Shown here: in pieces, positions 35,119-46,990 of the stretch
How positions within the stretch are numbered: the first letter of the stretch is position 1
Layout: each line of letters opens with the position of its first letter
Source of the DNA: Reticulitermes lucifugus
Taxonomy: Eukaryota > Arthropoda > Insecta > Blattodea > Rhinotermitidae
Direction of reading: 5' to 3'
Assembly (NCBI GenBank): GCA_026260175.1
Contig: JAKCWW010000051.1
Coordinates: forward strand, 40,176 to 104,175
Length of the DNA: 64,000 nucleotides
Translations under genes and position numbers: made by a program
The notes under the pieces: model-generated
Told to the model about the DNA's origin: nothing
The model's input: the letters and a program-made list of their open reading frames with translations, nothing else
Databases searched by the model: none

Positions 35119-35292
35119 TCGGTAGGACTCCCCTGGACGAGGGATCGGCCCGTGGCAAAGTCCTCTACCTGACAACACACAACAGTCACAAGAGACAGAC
35201 ATCAATGCCCCGAGCGGGATTTGAACCCGCAATGCCAGCAAGCGTGCGGCCGCAGACCCACGCCTTAGACCGCGCGGCCACTGGGATCGGCA
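35119..35292 (-). repeat. SINE-C, 3'-truncated
   Basis: The minus-strand head GCCGATCCCAGTGGCCGCGC has B box GGGTTCAAATCCCGCTCGG. The body passes ACAACACACAACAGTCAC (as its reverse) to GGACTCCCCTGG (reverse), where similarity stops. The Arg- and Ala-rich frame over it (35101-35295) is a by-product of the tRNA-like head. Confidence 0.9.
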
Positions 35293-35519
35293 CATTGCCT
35301 CAGGCTGCCGCTAAATTGCAGTACATCATTAGGCCACAACCGTGTCCTTATTCCTTTAAACTTATCGTTCGTCTGCCATCCTACCGCCGACGCTATACAG
35401 CCTCAGGTAAATGGTATAGGTTGAGGACCAAATGATGGTGACCCCTTTGAAAGCAATATCCTTCATTCAACTGTGAAAATATTCAAAATAGTTTTTAAAG
35501 TGACGGTATTCTAATTGAC

Positions 35520-35595
35520 ACGAAGCCAAAACATGTATTTGGTTGTACACCTACTTTAATTAACTGCAATTAATAAATAGTGCTGTGCTGAGATT
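35520..35595. repeat. Possible half of a GCCGAAAC-type foldback
   Basis: GCCAAAACATGTATTTGG followed by AATTAATAAATAGTGCTGTG resembles the right arm at 3013-3055. No left arm is visible. Confidence 0.35.
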
Positions 35596-36295
35596 TCTTA
35601 CTACTTAATCCCTCAGGTATTAGAATAACCAGTCCGCACTTCACATGCTATGCCCCTGAGACAGGCCTACTTAGTGCATAACTGACTGTGTCAAATCAAC
35701 GCCCGAAACTGAAAATGAGTCTTTCAGGTTGGCACGCACTCGACTGAGGAGCCACTTATGACGTAAGTGTACAAAGAGCCGTAAAATCCGTATTATATCT
35801 TCTTCGCTCCCTTTTTGTTAAACAGAGGACTTTGTCTATGCTTGTTAGGACTACAGCAGCTTCCCCCATAACCATTACCTTCTAGGTCATTGATCAAAGA
35901 GCAGCATAAAGCATTTGTTACAGTTTTGTAAATGCACGACTCGCCAAGTGAACTAATTACACTTTACTGCCGCAAACTATTAGCGTGTGATAACCCTACG
36001 AGGAATCGCTACTTTCCTCTGCAGAGTGGAGACTGGGAACGAAACGTAACACATTCGTAGTGCATAGTCCGCAAAAAGCAAGCTGGAATATAACAACGAA
36101 GAACTCGATATACGTTCGCCTTCAACCTTCGTATTTAACCCGCTGTACCCTTCAACATAAATATAGGCCTCTCTCTTTTATACTTAAATGCGACTTATAA
36201 TAATCTGCTGAAACTAACAAATTATCCTACTCAACCATCAAGATATTGCAAGAAGAGTTGCCTTCCGAAGATTCAAGTTAGATGTTACATCATGT
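35596..36295. other. Stretch with no recognised element
   Basis: No frame of 60 codons is present and no family word was seen. Confidence 0.5.
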
Positions 36296-36440
36296 TTCCT
36301 GGTAAACGAGTTACAGACGTTTCAAAGGCACGGCCCTTAGAAACGTCTGTAACTATGTAACAAGTCGATACGGCGTATTATTCCACAAGAATGAAAGTTC
36401 AGCAACGAAATGTGAGAAACTGAGCTCTCGCGAAGTTGCC
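36296..36440. repeat. Foldback family D, internally deleted copy
   Basis: AGTTACAGACGTTTC (36310-36324) faces GAAACGTCTGTAACT about 16 bases later, so the two arms have collapsed to a short hairpin. The right arm continues as ACAAGTCGATACGGCG and ATTCCACAAGA. Confidence 0.65.
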
Positions 36441-36819
36441 GCGTACTGACACTACTCAACACAGACAATCACGTGAGACCAGGCCAATCTCCAGACAACA
36501 TACCTCGCTCGTCTACATCTACATCTAATTCAGGACACTGAATATGCCGGCACTTCTGTACGGAGAAAGGCTAATTGTACAAAATTCATTTTAGCAAATT
36601 TTCATCAACCTGCGAAATCAGCATAAATTTGCTTTTCGCTGGCTTTTTGAAAACATAAATGGGCGCATGTCTACCACAATAGTTCAATACAGGCTTGGTA
36701 AGATGAAAAATGAAGAAAGAGGAAAATATATGCAACTGAAGAGAAAAATAGCTCCTCCTTCCCACACAACAGTCACAGCTGTAACTGTATTAAAATCTAT
36801 GTTAATGAAAAGGGATAAA

Positions 36820-36960
36820 AGATGTGAGAGTGGATAATGGATTCATCTGGCTCAGATGTGAGAGTGGAAACTGGATTCATCTGGCTCAGAACAAGATCCA
36901 GTCGCGGTCGCATGTAAACGTAGAACGGAGCTTCGGATTGAATAAACGGTAGAGTATATC
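36820..36960 (+). pseudogene. LINE tail fragment with internal tandem duplication
   Basis: GGATTCATCTGGCTCAGAAC gives the WIHLAQ word and CAGTCGCGGTCGCATGTAAA continues it, then GGAGCTTCGGATT is the NLR-like word. A 34-base unit containing the WIHLAQ word is duplicated at 36821-36854 and 36855-36888 with two mismatches. Confidence 0.5.
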
Positions 36961-37305
36961 TGCACTATCGGGGGCGACTATCAGCTTCTTACGAAAGATT
37001 CCGCATCAGAAAGTCACAGCTGCTTCGGTTAAATGAACTGTGTTAACATGTCCGCTGTCATTTTAATAAGTTCCTTTATTGTTTTCATATCAAATCAATA
37101 AACTAATTTTTCGTAATGGTTATCGCATGTTAACAGTAAACTCAATTTATTCTTTTTAGACCCCAATTCGATATATATGCAAAACATGTCTATTTTTCCT
37201 ATTTGCATTTCCAGCCACACAGGGTCCGACTGTGATGCGAATTGTGCAGCACGACAACCTTTGATTTCTTTACTGAGACTATCAAATTTAGACTACACTC
37301 GGAGT

Positions 37306-37329
37306 GACAGACAGACAGACAGACAGACA
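37306..37329. repeat. ACAG tetranucleotide microsatellite
   Basis: Six GACA units are read directly. Confidence 0.9.
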
Positions 37330-37401
37330 ACAAGTCACTGCAAGTGCAATCAGGACAAACGAATCTGCAAACGTGACAACGCCTTCAAATGCAACACTAC
37401 A

Positions 37402-37697
37402 CATAGGCGTAACTTGGCTAATATCATTGTGTGTGTGGGGGGGGAGGTAGGGGGGTAGGACGTGGGGAAAAATCGACCATGTGTATTAGGAACTCACATT
37501 CCTGTATTCTGCGTCCCGTAAAACGCAGGTTTGTTAATTTTTTGTGTCTTTACATCACCCACATAACAGTTTTAAAAATATTTCTATTTTTATTTGCCCC
37601 TATTCAACTCAGTAGTCAAAAAAATATCCTTAGGTACAACAAATATTGGAGGGGCATCTGATCCCCTTGCACCTCCCCCCCCCAAGTTACGCCTATG
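37402..37697. mobile_element. hAT-like MITE with terminal inverted repeats and 8-bp target duplication
   Basis: Perfect 16-base terminal inverted repeats CATAGGCGTAACTTGG (37402-37417) and its reverse complement (37682-37697) enclose 296 bases. Next inward lie G-rich and C-rich runs. Flanks are ACACTACA (37394-37401) and TCACTACA (37698-37705), matching at 7 of 8. An 8-base target duplication is the known hallmark of hAT transposons. It encodes no transposase, so it is non-autonomous and the superfamily call rests on duplication length only. Confidence 0.75.
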
Positions 37698-37924
37698 TCA
37701 CTACACATAGGAAATATTATAAAACAGTACGTCGGCCTACATATTTTCAATACAAAGGAAGACGAGGTGTGCGGGATAGCAGCAATGATGCGTAGCACAT
37801 ATTGCTAGGAAGACTCAAAAGGGAAGAGAAGACCACGAGATACAGGCACAGCTGAGGAGATAATATTGCAACACGTCGTCAGGAAAGAGTGCGAGCGGCT
37901 GTGGACTTGTTTAATCTAGATCAG

Positions 37925-38060
37925 AACAGTTGCCAGTGTCAGACTGTTGTGAATACGGTAACAAAGCTTCGGGTTCCATAAAACACAGGGGATTTCTCGA
38001 CGAGGTCGATTGGCTTCTCCAGAAGCATACTGCTCCGTGAAGTTGGTGTTAAGCCCAGGA
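37925..38060 (+). pseudogene. LINE tail fragment, distal part
   Basis: GTGAATACGGTAACAAAGC with TTCGGGTTCCATAA encodes the NTVTKLRVP word. NTGDF-TRS then GFSRSILL follow the GKFLTS and GFSRRTLL words in order. Confidence 0.5.
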
Positions 38061-39364
38061 GTAGACGAATCCCGAGAGCCAGGTCGCCCGTGCGAGCAAA
38101 GTTTGTTGGGTGACGCCTAACACTCGGGGGTCGCCAGCATAACTCGTGCGTCCTGTCACACTTTTGGCGCCTAGAATTCTGAGGTACCTCCAAGATCTTT
38201 GGACAATTTGTGGACCCCTGTGTAAGCTGTTCGCATTATGTTCGCGATATTCACTCCTTCAGATTCCCACCATATATTCGCCAGAGAATGGTATTAAATT
38301 AAAAGTTTAACACCGATGCCACTTTTGAAATTTTCGCCACATAATAAGACCCCAAGTGTAAAAAAAAAGTAGGTTTGTCTATCACATACCTCCACACAAA
38401 ATCTCAAATCTCCATTTCATTATCACCACCAAATAAAAACCGGGACAGTTCCGTAATACCACAGGCCTGCTTTCCTCACTCCGACAGCGGAGTTGCCACA
38501 ACATCCACCCAAATAAGGAAATGTTTATAATACTCGTACGTTCGTTGCCTGAATTTCGTGTGACTGACAGACTTATTGTATTACACTAAGAGTAGCTATC
38601 TCAAACGGCATTACCAGTTTCTAAATTTCTTATACAACATATCTCTGGGTGCCATACTGTTCTGTTGCCAGTTCTTCTTGTGAGTGTACACGTACTCGAA
38701 ATTTACATTATATGTTCGCAAACACGATAAAGCCAGGCTCGTTCATTTGTAATGATGAATACAGTTCTTGGCTCAGAACAGCCCCTTATAGCAATGAAAT
38801 ATAAAAATGTAACTGACGACTGCTTGTTGGAGATAATTCAACAAAAGGAACAGTGCGGTGTCACGGCCATTTTAGCGGCAGCAAGATGAGTTTTGGAACT
38901 AGTGTGGTATTGCGTTACCATCACACGATCACATTTCATAAACACTCGGACTGAAAGATGGGCCATCATCACTGCAGTCGGCAGAACACGGTGTGCCGTA
39001 CGACATTCATTTGTTTCGCTCAGTTGAATTCAATGGGCTAACAGAATCAGACTGCATTATTTGAAGCCTGTATCATCGCCACGAAAGTGAAGTCAGTTGC
39101 TTTTGACTTGCACAGCCAGCACATCGGTACAAGGGACGATGATTTACTGAATGATGATCTAATCGCCGACTGGTACACTGTTCCACAATAGCGTAGCAAT
39201 CCCTGCAGTAGGCATCCCGTCAGGACCACGAGACTTGCCTCCAGAAGTATTTAGCGGCAAAAATTAGATTGATTACTTCCATAACAGCAGAAAGAAGCTG
39301 ATAGTTATAACAGACTCGGTGATGTTTGGGAAATGCGAACTAACTGTTTGAATATTAAGTGGAA
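38061..39364. other. Stretch with no recognised element
   Basis: The minus frame 37939-38193 is the antisense shadow of the LINE tail. A 60-codon minus frame at 39047-39229 has no domain. Confidence 0.45.
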
Positions 39365-39600
39365 ACTTTCCGTGCTTCGGAAAGGCCACGTCATGGCTCA
39401 GGCGTTTCGTCGCCAACATCTGCCCGCAATGGTCACGGGTCGAGCCCGGAATCGAACCTCAGTCAGTCTATGTGGAATCTGTGGTTGACAAGGCGGCAAT
39501 TGGATAGGTTTCCTTTCCGAGTAATTACGTTTCCCCGTCAGTTATCATTCCGCATACGTTCCACACTTCTCTTCATCTTCAAACTACTCTTAAAAAGTTG
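39365..39600 (+). repeat. SINE-like element, other family
   Basis: CATGGCTCAGGCGTTTCG resembles an A box and ACGGGTCGAGCCCGGAATCG a B box. The body GTCAGTCTATGTGGAATC, then CCGAGTAATTACGTTTCCCC and TTATCATTCCGC, resembles a SINE body I know from other insects. The B box has lost its central TTCGA. Confidence 0.5.
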
Positions 39601-40066
39601 AAGCCTGGGGTCCTCCCATCACAAGCAGGGAAGCATAAAGCAAGAAAAGTGGGTACTTTCATCTTTGGTGCTTCAAGTGGTTAAGGCCGTACTGGTACAG
39701 TTGTATTTATATTGTTGAATACTGATTGTCACAAGGTTTCATAATATAACAAATTAATTCTGACCAGATGAGTGACGAGCAGTTTCTCGCGAACGACCCT
39801 ACTCCGCAGTGTTCACTGGATTCACAGTAAGTTACTTATTCGACACTCACTACGAGATTTTCTTCGACGAAAATACCAACCGGATTTGACCTAAGAACAT
39901 CAAGCGTTTATATTCTGAACAGCTCAGACGTTTGTAATAAAACCGGGACATAATATTTGTCTTGCAGTTTCTTCGTTTATCCAGATCCTCTGTAATGGAA
40001 ACATACAATCCCTTATATCAAAACACTAATTATAAAATCCCATATTAAAGAAGAAAATAGCTAGGT

Positions 40067-40305
40067 TCCGGGCTGGACACTCCGGGGTTCGAATGTCGGC
40101 AGGGGGCAAGAGATTTTTTTCTTCTCCAAAACGCACAGAACAACTCTGAGGCCCACATAGCGTCCAATTCAATGGGAACCGGCGTAAGGCGGCCGGGCGT
40201 TAAGGTGATCCACTCACCTCAATTTAGTACGGAGGTTAAGAATGATTGGAGCTATAACTCTACCGCCCCATATGCCCTCACGACTTTCCCTTCTTTTTAG
40301 AAAAG
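40067..40305 (+). repeat. SINE-B, 5'-truncated
   Basis: It enters in the head at GGTTCCGGGCTGGACACTCC and keeps a B box GGGGTTCGAATGTCGGC. The body runs through GGGGCAAGAGATTTTTTTC, AATGGGAACCGGCG and GGCGGCCGGGCGTTAAGG to ATATGCCCTCACGACTTTCC. Confidence 0.85.
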
Positions 40306-41536
40306 AAGAGATGAGGTAATATACAAGGGGTGTTTGAGAACAGATGGCTGAAAAAATATACGCCTTTATGTACAGAAAAGATAACAGCAGTGCGAGAGTT
40401 TGAGGTTCTTACAGCGACGCTCATGAAGATTCATGTCTTCTCTGATGATAATAGTCGAGATGGCGGAAGATGCCAGAAAACTTGCATCTTCCAGTAGCAG
40501 CCAGACTGAGAACACTGAACGAAGAGGATAAATTATAGATTAAGTTAACTTACACTGACATTTACAACGTAGTACTATCTACCCGTATCATCTCACAACA
40601 ATGTAGCAGTGCTGTTACTTTTCCGAGTGGCCCTCAGTTTGACACTAGGCGACGGCAGGGTTTTGTTTATGCCTCCCATGTTTATAATATAACAAATATG
40701 CTAGCAACCAGATTATGATAGAAGGGAAGTATAGACGGGNNNNNNNNNNNNNNNNNNNNNNNNNNNNNNNGGGGGGGACGTGTCGATCGTTACGGAATGA
40801 TAACGCCGCGAATCACGTTCCTGATGGCGGCTGACACCCATCCCGATTACACAACCGGTGCCTTTGTAACATGTTTTATATCGCCTTCCATCACCATCTC
40901 CCATTCAAAAGCTGTATTATCGCTTGACAGCACAAAGGAACTACAAACTTCAATCGATTTTTGAAATGAGGCGTGTGTCGTTGAAAAGACTCCCTTCTAT
41001 CATACTGTCTGTAAACAAATGACTGATTCTTTCACACATTTGAATGCAGATCAACCATAAGGATCGTCACTCTATTTCAAATTTAAAAATTTATTATCCC
41101 GCCGTTTGCAGGGGTGTTAAACTCCGTCTCTCGCACTATGAGAAGAGCATAGATTGAGGGTATTTGAGCAACGATGAAAATAAGGGGACCATTTTGGCCT
41201 AAAGGACAACATTAACAAGCGACTGGAAAAAATATACTGCACAATGAGGAGCTTCATGTTGTGTATTCTTCACCAAATATTAACAGAATGGTAAAATAGG
41301 AGAATGAAATGAGTGGGGAATGTAGAAAAAAAGGATACATCAGATGTGCAAACACTTCAGTTTCAAAACCGTAAAGAACACTTGCAAGGCCCAGGACAAT
41401 ATAAAAGTGGACAAGAGTGGTTCAGGGTGGGGCACAGCGGAAGACTTTTGTGAACAAGATCAAGCTCTGGATTCCGCAAAATGCCGGGTATTTCTTGAGG
41501 ATGAAGATAAGACCCGTAGGCTGTTCCGAAACACCG
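40306..41536. other. Stretch with a gap flanked by G runs
   Basis: The N run 40740-40770 is bordered by GGG and GGGGGGG. Around it no repeat family or coding frame is recognised; the frame 41344-41565 runs into the family D fragment. Confidence 0.45.
40740..40770. other. Assembly gap (31 N)
   Basis: Unknown bases within a G homopolymer context. Confidence 0.99.
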
Positions 41537-41612
41537 GCAACTCACTACCAATCAACGATGCGTAACATCCCAGAAGAGCAGAGACCTCACTGACACCGCG
41601 GCGGAAGCCTGA
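41537..41612. repeat. Foldback family D, right-arm end
   Basis: CAACTCACTACCAATCAACG, TGCGTAACATCCCAGAAGA and GACACCGCGGCGGAAGCC follow the outer right arm and extension. Confidence 0.6.
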
Positions 41613-42194
41613 AATCACACAGGGTGTTTCTTTACTACGTGTCTACCTGCTGCTAGAGCATGAAAAATAAATGCTCCCAAAGTAAGACTTCACGTGCGTG
41701 CCCACACACTTTCAAGTTGCAATGCAGTCAGTTTCATATGGCGACAGTGAAACAAAACGAAGAATGTTTGCCGATAGATTCCAGGCTGCAAGCTAAGAGT
41801 AGCGAATATTTAGGGGGACGATAATCCATCTTACGATAAACGTATCAAGTGGTGGTATGATCACTTTAAGAGTCTGGCAGCGTTGAGAAACATAACGGAC
41901 GACCGGGAACCTTGGAGGAAACCGTCCCCGGTACCCGCGAGACATTTACACTGTCATAAGAAGTGGAAGTGGTCGTGGTCTTTCGTAAGGTGTTGTCTCG
42001 GAATATTTCTGGAGAGAATAAGGACAAGAACCTGCTGGGGCAGTCTCTGGGCCAGGGTTCGAATCCTGACCCTCACGATAAGGACGACTGCGAACAAACG
42101 GAGTGGCGTTCGTTGATAACCATCAACGGATTCCTGCTACGTAACAAATTCCACGGAGCAGAGTCTTTTGTGAGATGCTGCCTGTTCCACGCCT
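41613..42194. other. Stretch with an isolated B-box-like word
   Basis: GGGTTCGAATCCTGACC at about 42056-42072 looks like a polymerase III B box, but no convincing A box lies 30-60 bases upstream. Confidence 0.35.
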
Positions 42195-42250
42195 AGTCAA
42201 GAAATTACCCGCATCTTATTCGAAAGTTCATTACCGTTGTCACATGAGCC
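42195..42250 (-). pseudogene. LINE tail fragment, very short
   Basis: On the minus strand TGACAACGGTAATGAACTTT then GGGTAATTTCTTGACTAG gives the NGNEL-like and VIS-LT words of the distal tail. Only about 55 bases are recognisable. Confidence 0.35.
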
Positions 42251-44054
42251 CACAACTTTCCCTATCATGAGCCACATCAATCTAGTAAACTTCCTTAGGA
42301 TCCGCCCAAGGCTGAGGCCTTGTAAAGCAGTACGTAACATACAAATTTTTTAAATGCAGTCCTACTGCATTCTAAAAGATGAGACTTAAACAATCACTCA
42401 ATAAAAGTGAAAAACTAAAAAAAACTGAAGCAAGTTTTTGGTTCTGAATTTTGTCACTAGATTGAAACGACACACAAACGTGCAGCTGTCTCTTCAGTTC
42501 CTGCAAAATATCAATAAAAAAGGCAAATGCATCATTCCAAACGGCGACAAAAGTGAAAAAGTATAAATTAAAAAAATAAACCTCCACGCCAACGAAGTAT
42601 CCCAAGTGTCCAGTTAGGTCTCTGATTAAATTTCACCCGATGAGCCAATTTTTCTCTCATGTTCCACCGAAATGGACAGTAAGCTACAAATTTCAAGGCA
42701 ATTTCAAGGCTTCCTCTCTGCAGCATAATAGCCTATTCAATTACTACGAAGTAGACTATAAACTCACACAAACAATGCAGGGTAATATAAGCCTTCCGGC
42801 AGTTTAATAAAATTCGGCTCGCTTTATGGGCTTCAACAGATCTGTAGGTGGCCGTTGAAACCATCCGAACCTCTGTGACAAGAACATGCGTGGGGCCGGC
42901 CATCTTCGTTCACTGATTCCCGTACAAAAGAATACCCACGTTGGAGGACACCGCTCAAAAACAGTCTACGTTAATCCAGATATGTCTTAAGTGTGCGCAG
43001 GATCGACCTCCCTACAGTACAATGTTTCATCTCTGTTGGTTAGACCAATCACGAGACTGGGTTCACTACCCTACAAGAAGTAAATTACAATAAAACTGTG
43101 TTTCATTACACTGATTTCCCATTCAGGCATCATAAAGCTTGGAGTGATGACGAATGTTCAGACTTAGCAAATCGCATTAACAATGTCAAATTTCAGTGCT
43201 TTTAGAACCCAAACCTAAAGAAACACAGATTAATTAAACAGTGCATGGCGACAAAGTTTCAGTTGGTAAAGTGATGGGAATAGATTAATCGGGATATGAT
43301 AATATCGAGATGGATTTAGACTGTAAGGGTAAAGGCAAGATTAAAATGACTTAAGGGCAGGATCTTGTACATATACCATAGTCCTGGGTTCCAGTACAAG
43401 GCATTCAACTTATTGTCCGGCTGAGGGACTGTCAGATTCTCAAAGGCTCTGAATCACTTAACAAGAATAAAATATGCACAGTGGACAGACAGACCAGCAA
43501 ACCAACTCCGAACTGTACCTATTCGCACAGCAGAACACTGGTTTATGGCTAATGAAAGCCTACCATGAAAATCCGAAACCGCCGCTCTGGAGACTAAGAG
43601 TATGTCTCCCAGATTCAATTCAAACCGTGTGTGCATGTTTAAGCATGGCATAAACTACTTACCCACGACATTACCGTCCCGTTTAATGAGTGGTTCATCC
43701 CCATATTATGTGCGACAACTCCTGTGTATGTGCGAGTCGCGCAAACGAAATAAAGCCACAGCACACAGCAGACTCCTAATACCAGTAACCATGCATTATT
43801 AATAATACTAGAGAGTTCAAATTTCATGCGGATTACATTTCGTAAAAATACACTATACTGTATAATACACAGTTCGTTAATGCCTTAGGCGTTATGGTTA
43901 CGATGAACAAACATGATGGCAACAAGTGGACCGTGATCCGAATGTGACCTGTCAGACACTCGTCGCAATAAGTTCACGAATAACCAACCAGCCCCATCGT
44001 AAATGGATTTCCTGTAATTTAATAACTCCTCAGATGGGCAAGAAAATCGCTACT
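42251..44054. other. Stretch with no recognised element
   Basis: The minus frame 42372-42605 is Phe-rich and hydrophobic, an AT-rich composition effect. Antisense pairs at 43454-43827 overlap without domains. Confidence 0.45.
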
Positions 44055-44265
44055 TTTATACAGTCCAAAGATTCATTACCGTGCTCACAAATCCCGTTGC
44101 TTGAAACAACAATCCCTCATTTGCGTATAAGGTGCAGGTGACTTCAAAACTTCTTTCTCAAAGTTACACTTTAATATTATCTTCCCATTGACGCCTCCAT
44201 CTCCTAAGTGGTCTATTCCCTTGAGGTACTGTGATCAACATTCAGTATGCACGTTCGACTTCCTT
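44055..44265 (-). pseudogene. LINE tail fragment
   Basis: On the minus strand TGGGAAGATAATATTAAAGTG encodes WEDNIKV, preceded by a HLGD-like LGRP region, and the distal part contains the NGNE and DC words near 44065-44110. Confidence 0.5.
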
Positions 44266-45814
44266 GTGCACGCTAAACGCTCCTCTCACTTCGTTCTCCT
44301 TGAATAAGCATTTTAACAATATCAGATGAAGAGCAGGCCCACAAAATACGAGGAGAAACATTAAAAATACTGATAATTCAAAAAGATTCAGTTTTAAACT
44401 GAGGGACCTTAAAAACCACGACACGACTATAACTACAGCACATTTAAGCCCAGGAACCCGGGTTCGCTTAACTGGAGGTTTCCGTACATACAACACGGAT
44501 ATGAAAAAACAGCCAACGCTGTGAACAGAATCGTGAGGTTTAACACTGCTCCAATTCTGACCGAGTAGGCCTACTGAAAGCGGACGGTGGCGAAGAGTAA
44601 GGTATAACAATTCGTACCGGTTAGGAAAAGCTGATAGATAAAGTGGGAGAAAATGCTATCAGCCTTCGGTACTCATCAGACAGTATCACTGGGCACGATC
44701 CGAGTTGGCTTCATTCACGTCCCAACCAAGCAACCTATGTGTCTAACGTAGCATCTCATTCCCGGTCTTCCAAGTGAATGTCCTCTAAAAAGGCTTCCAC
44801 ATTAAAATTCCCAAGTCATTCCTCGTCTGCCCCATCACAGTCACCGCAACCGCCACGAAGTCACTAACCTACATCAGGTGACCTGTATAAATCACGAAGT
44901 GCGTCGTTAAGTACCCTAAATTGCTCACTTCATCCCCCTTAGGTCTAACCATTTCCCTGACCACTTCCTTTTCAATACCAGTAATATATGTTCCTCCCTC
45001 AAAGTCAAGCTCATGTTCAGCACCCATACGAAACTGGAGAAGGTACTGTTTTACGTATCCCGATTTTCAGCGTTTTAAAATGCAGACTGCGCGATAACAA
45101 TTTTACATTGAATTCATTCTTCTCCTACCTTCATGACAGACTTCGTTTACAGCTGTGAAACAATTGAATGAAGTATCCACATAATTGTGTTATGACTTTG
45201 TTGATGATCTGTTCACATACTTCGTCCTGTCTACTCATGTATTTAATTCCACGTAAAGACAGAAATAAACACTTCAGCTCTGAGAACAGCAAGTTTTATA
45301 ACTATATATCAATGCGCATACAGTGCACGCTTTAAATGGCCGCATCGCTTTAAATACGACGATCAGGAAGATTTATGCTTCTGCATACAAGGCACCTTTA
45401 ATAACGACATTAAGGTTAGAGCTACGAACAGTGTGTATTCCTGCCACGAGAGAAGCATCCATCTTACGACTGAGACAGACTCAACGTAGTACAAATGGTT
45501 GCCTAAGAAATGCTACTTAAACACTTGCCCCAGAACAGTATGTTATGTAATCCTTACAGAGAAACGTACACAGAATTATCATGAGGGCTTTATTAAAGTT
45601 TGAGCAGACCTGCTTCCTTAGACAACACAAATTCTGAATTGGACAAATGGTGCAGAGGGATAAGATGTTAACTGCGGCACTTAATTCTCGCCCTCAGAAG
45701 CATAGTCATGAGACTTGAAACTGCCCCAAAGAGAGTACTGTAGTAAGAAAACAACGCCTCCTGCGTAAACCGTATGGATGGGTCTTACCAGCACTCGAGA
45801 CAGAATCGAGAATT
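44266..45814. other. Stretch with no recognised element
   Basis: The minus frame 44242-44610 (122 codons) has a hydrophobic stretch rich in Leu, Phe and Val in its middle. It overlaps the LINE tail at its end and I do not recognise it. Confidence 0.4.
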
Positions 45815-46180
45815 GATCTCTGCTGCTGCTGCTAAGACTAGGCTATTGTCCTTTAATAGGACGCACTTCAGGGTAGTTACTGACCTTCTTACTGAACATA
45901 ACACCCTGGGAAGACATAATGGGGCTGACTGACAGTCCCTTGTGTAGGAGGTGCGGGGCAGAGGAGGAGACCTCATTTCATGTTTTGTGTGAGTGTGAAG
46001 CTTTGGCGACACTCAGGCATACCTATCTGGGTTCCTTTTTCTTGGACCCTGAGGATGTCACAAATTTAAGTTTGGGGCAATCTGGAACTTTATTAAAGGG
46101 ACAGGGCTCCCATGACTTGGATTTCAGCCTAAGGGACACAAAGGTCATGTCAAAGGCCTACGTGCATCGGGACCGAAAGG
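45815..46180 (+). pseudogene. LINE ORF2 C-terminal fragment with CCHC motif
   Basis: Reading across one frameshift gives AKTRLLSFNRTHFRVVTDLL, LTEHNTLGRH, then from 45919 MGLTDSPLCRRCGAEEETSF, HVLCECEALATLRH and LGSFFLDPEDV. The spacing Cys-x2-Cys-x8-His-x4-Cys (45943-45996) is the zinc-knuckle-like motif found at the C-terminal end of ORF2 in several non-LTR retrotransposon clades (Jockey/R1/I types). It normally follows the reverse transcriptase and, in some clades, an RNase H domain. The frame shifts at about 45916 and no RT core lies upstream, so it is a truncated dead copy. Its sequence differs from both other LINE types here. Confidence 0.8.
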
Positions 46181-46429
46181 GTTCGAACCCATTATATATT
46201 CTATTCTAAACCATATGGATCATGCGAACTGCGTACATGAAATACACGTGAAAAACAGGGAGCTTCAACAAAAACACGTGTATCAATACTCGCAACTTAT
46301 AACAGCGAACACGATGTTTCAACTACACGTAATATTACAGCGTCAAGTGAGATGGGAAAATGGTTATGAACAGCAAGAGTACAGGGATGATTCAGGTTTT
46401 CCGGTACATAGGCCCGTGTCGAATGGCAA

Positions 46430-46562
46430 ACAGTTACCGATGTTTCGGAAGAAAAATTACGGCTTAGAGCCTGAAGATGGCTGCAGCAACTTCCTCCAAA
46501 ACGTCTGTAAATATTTACCAGTTACAACTGCGTCATCCCGGGAGACAAGAATACAAACAACC
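46430..46562. repeat. Foldback family D, shortened two-arm copy
   Basis: ACAGTTACCGATGTTTCGG and AGAGCCTGAAGATGGCTGC are followed by TTCCTCCAAAACGTCTGT, TATTTACCAGTTACAACTGC and CATCCCGGGAGAC. Both arms are present with a reduced centre. Confidence 0.65.
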
Positions 46563-46824
46563 TTAAATCTCCGAGGTATATAAGCACTCTGATGACGACA
46601 TACACTGCGGGTGTTCGAAAACATATGCTAAGGAGAATATTCGTAGCTTTCAGAAAGGAAATAATTGGAAGAGGCAGACAATTACATAATGTCGTGGTTC
46701 ATAATTTGTACTCCTCCCCATACGTGAGACCGGCTATGGAGAAGATATCTACGATGATCACATGATCGTAAAATGTTGCATGCATCTAAGAGTGCATCTA
46801 AGAGACAAATGCACATACACAATG

Positions 46825-46990
46825 CGTCTGGAGACGGGAGTACAATATTAAGATGGATCTTAAAGAAAGTCGGTCTGAGAGGCCTCAATGAATGTATCAG
46901 GTTCAGCACAGGAGTGACTGGTACGTTCCTGTGAATGCTGTAATGGACTTTCCGGTTCCATATAAGACGCGGAACTTCTTGTTCATGGAC
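46825..46990 (+). pseudogene. LINE tail fragment, well-preserved
   Basis: YNIKMDLKES, then QVQHRSDWYVPVNAVMDFPV, then PYKTRNFLF matches NIKMDLRE, LAQDRD-W, NAVMNFRVP and GNFL in one uninterrupted order apart from one stop. Confidence 0.6.

Noticed and set aside
35101-35295. Arg/Ala-rich minus frame, also found at 50672-50857
   Set aside because: Both are translations of the tRNA-like head of SINE-C. I recall such peptides appearing as spurious predicted proteins in insect annotations.
37939-38193. 84-codon minus frame
   Set aside because: It is the antisense of the LINE tail at 37925-38060.
44242-44610. Possible membrane protein, 122-codon minus frame with a hydrophobic centre
   Set aside because: Hydrophobic runs arise easily in AT-rich chance frames, its end overlaps a LINE tail, and no family is recognised.
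46168-46190. B-box-like GGGTTCGAACCC
   Set aside because: No A box lies upstream, and it falls just after the LINE fragment; a chance match.
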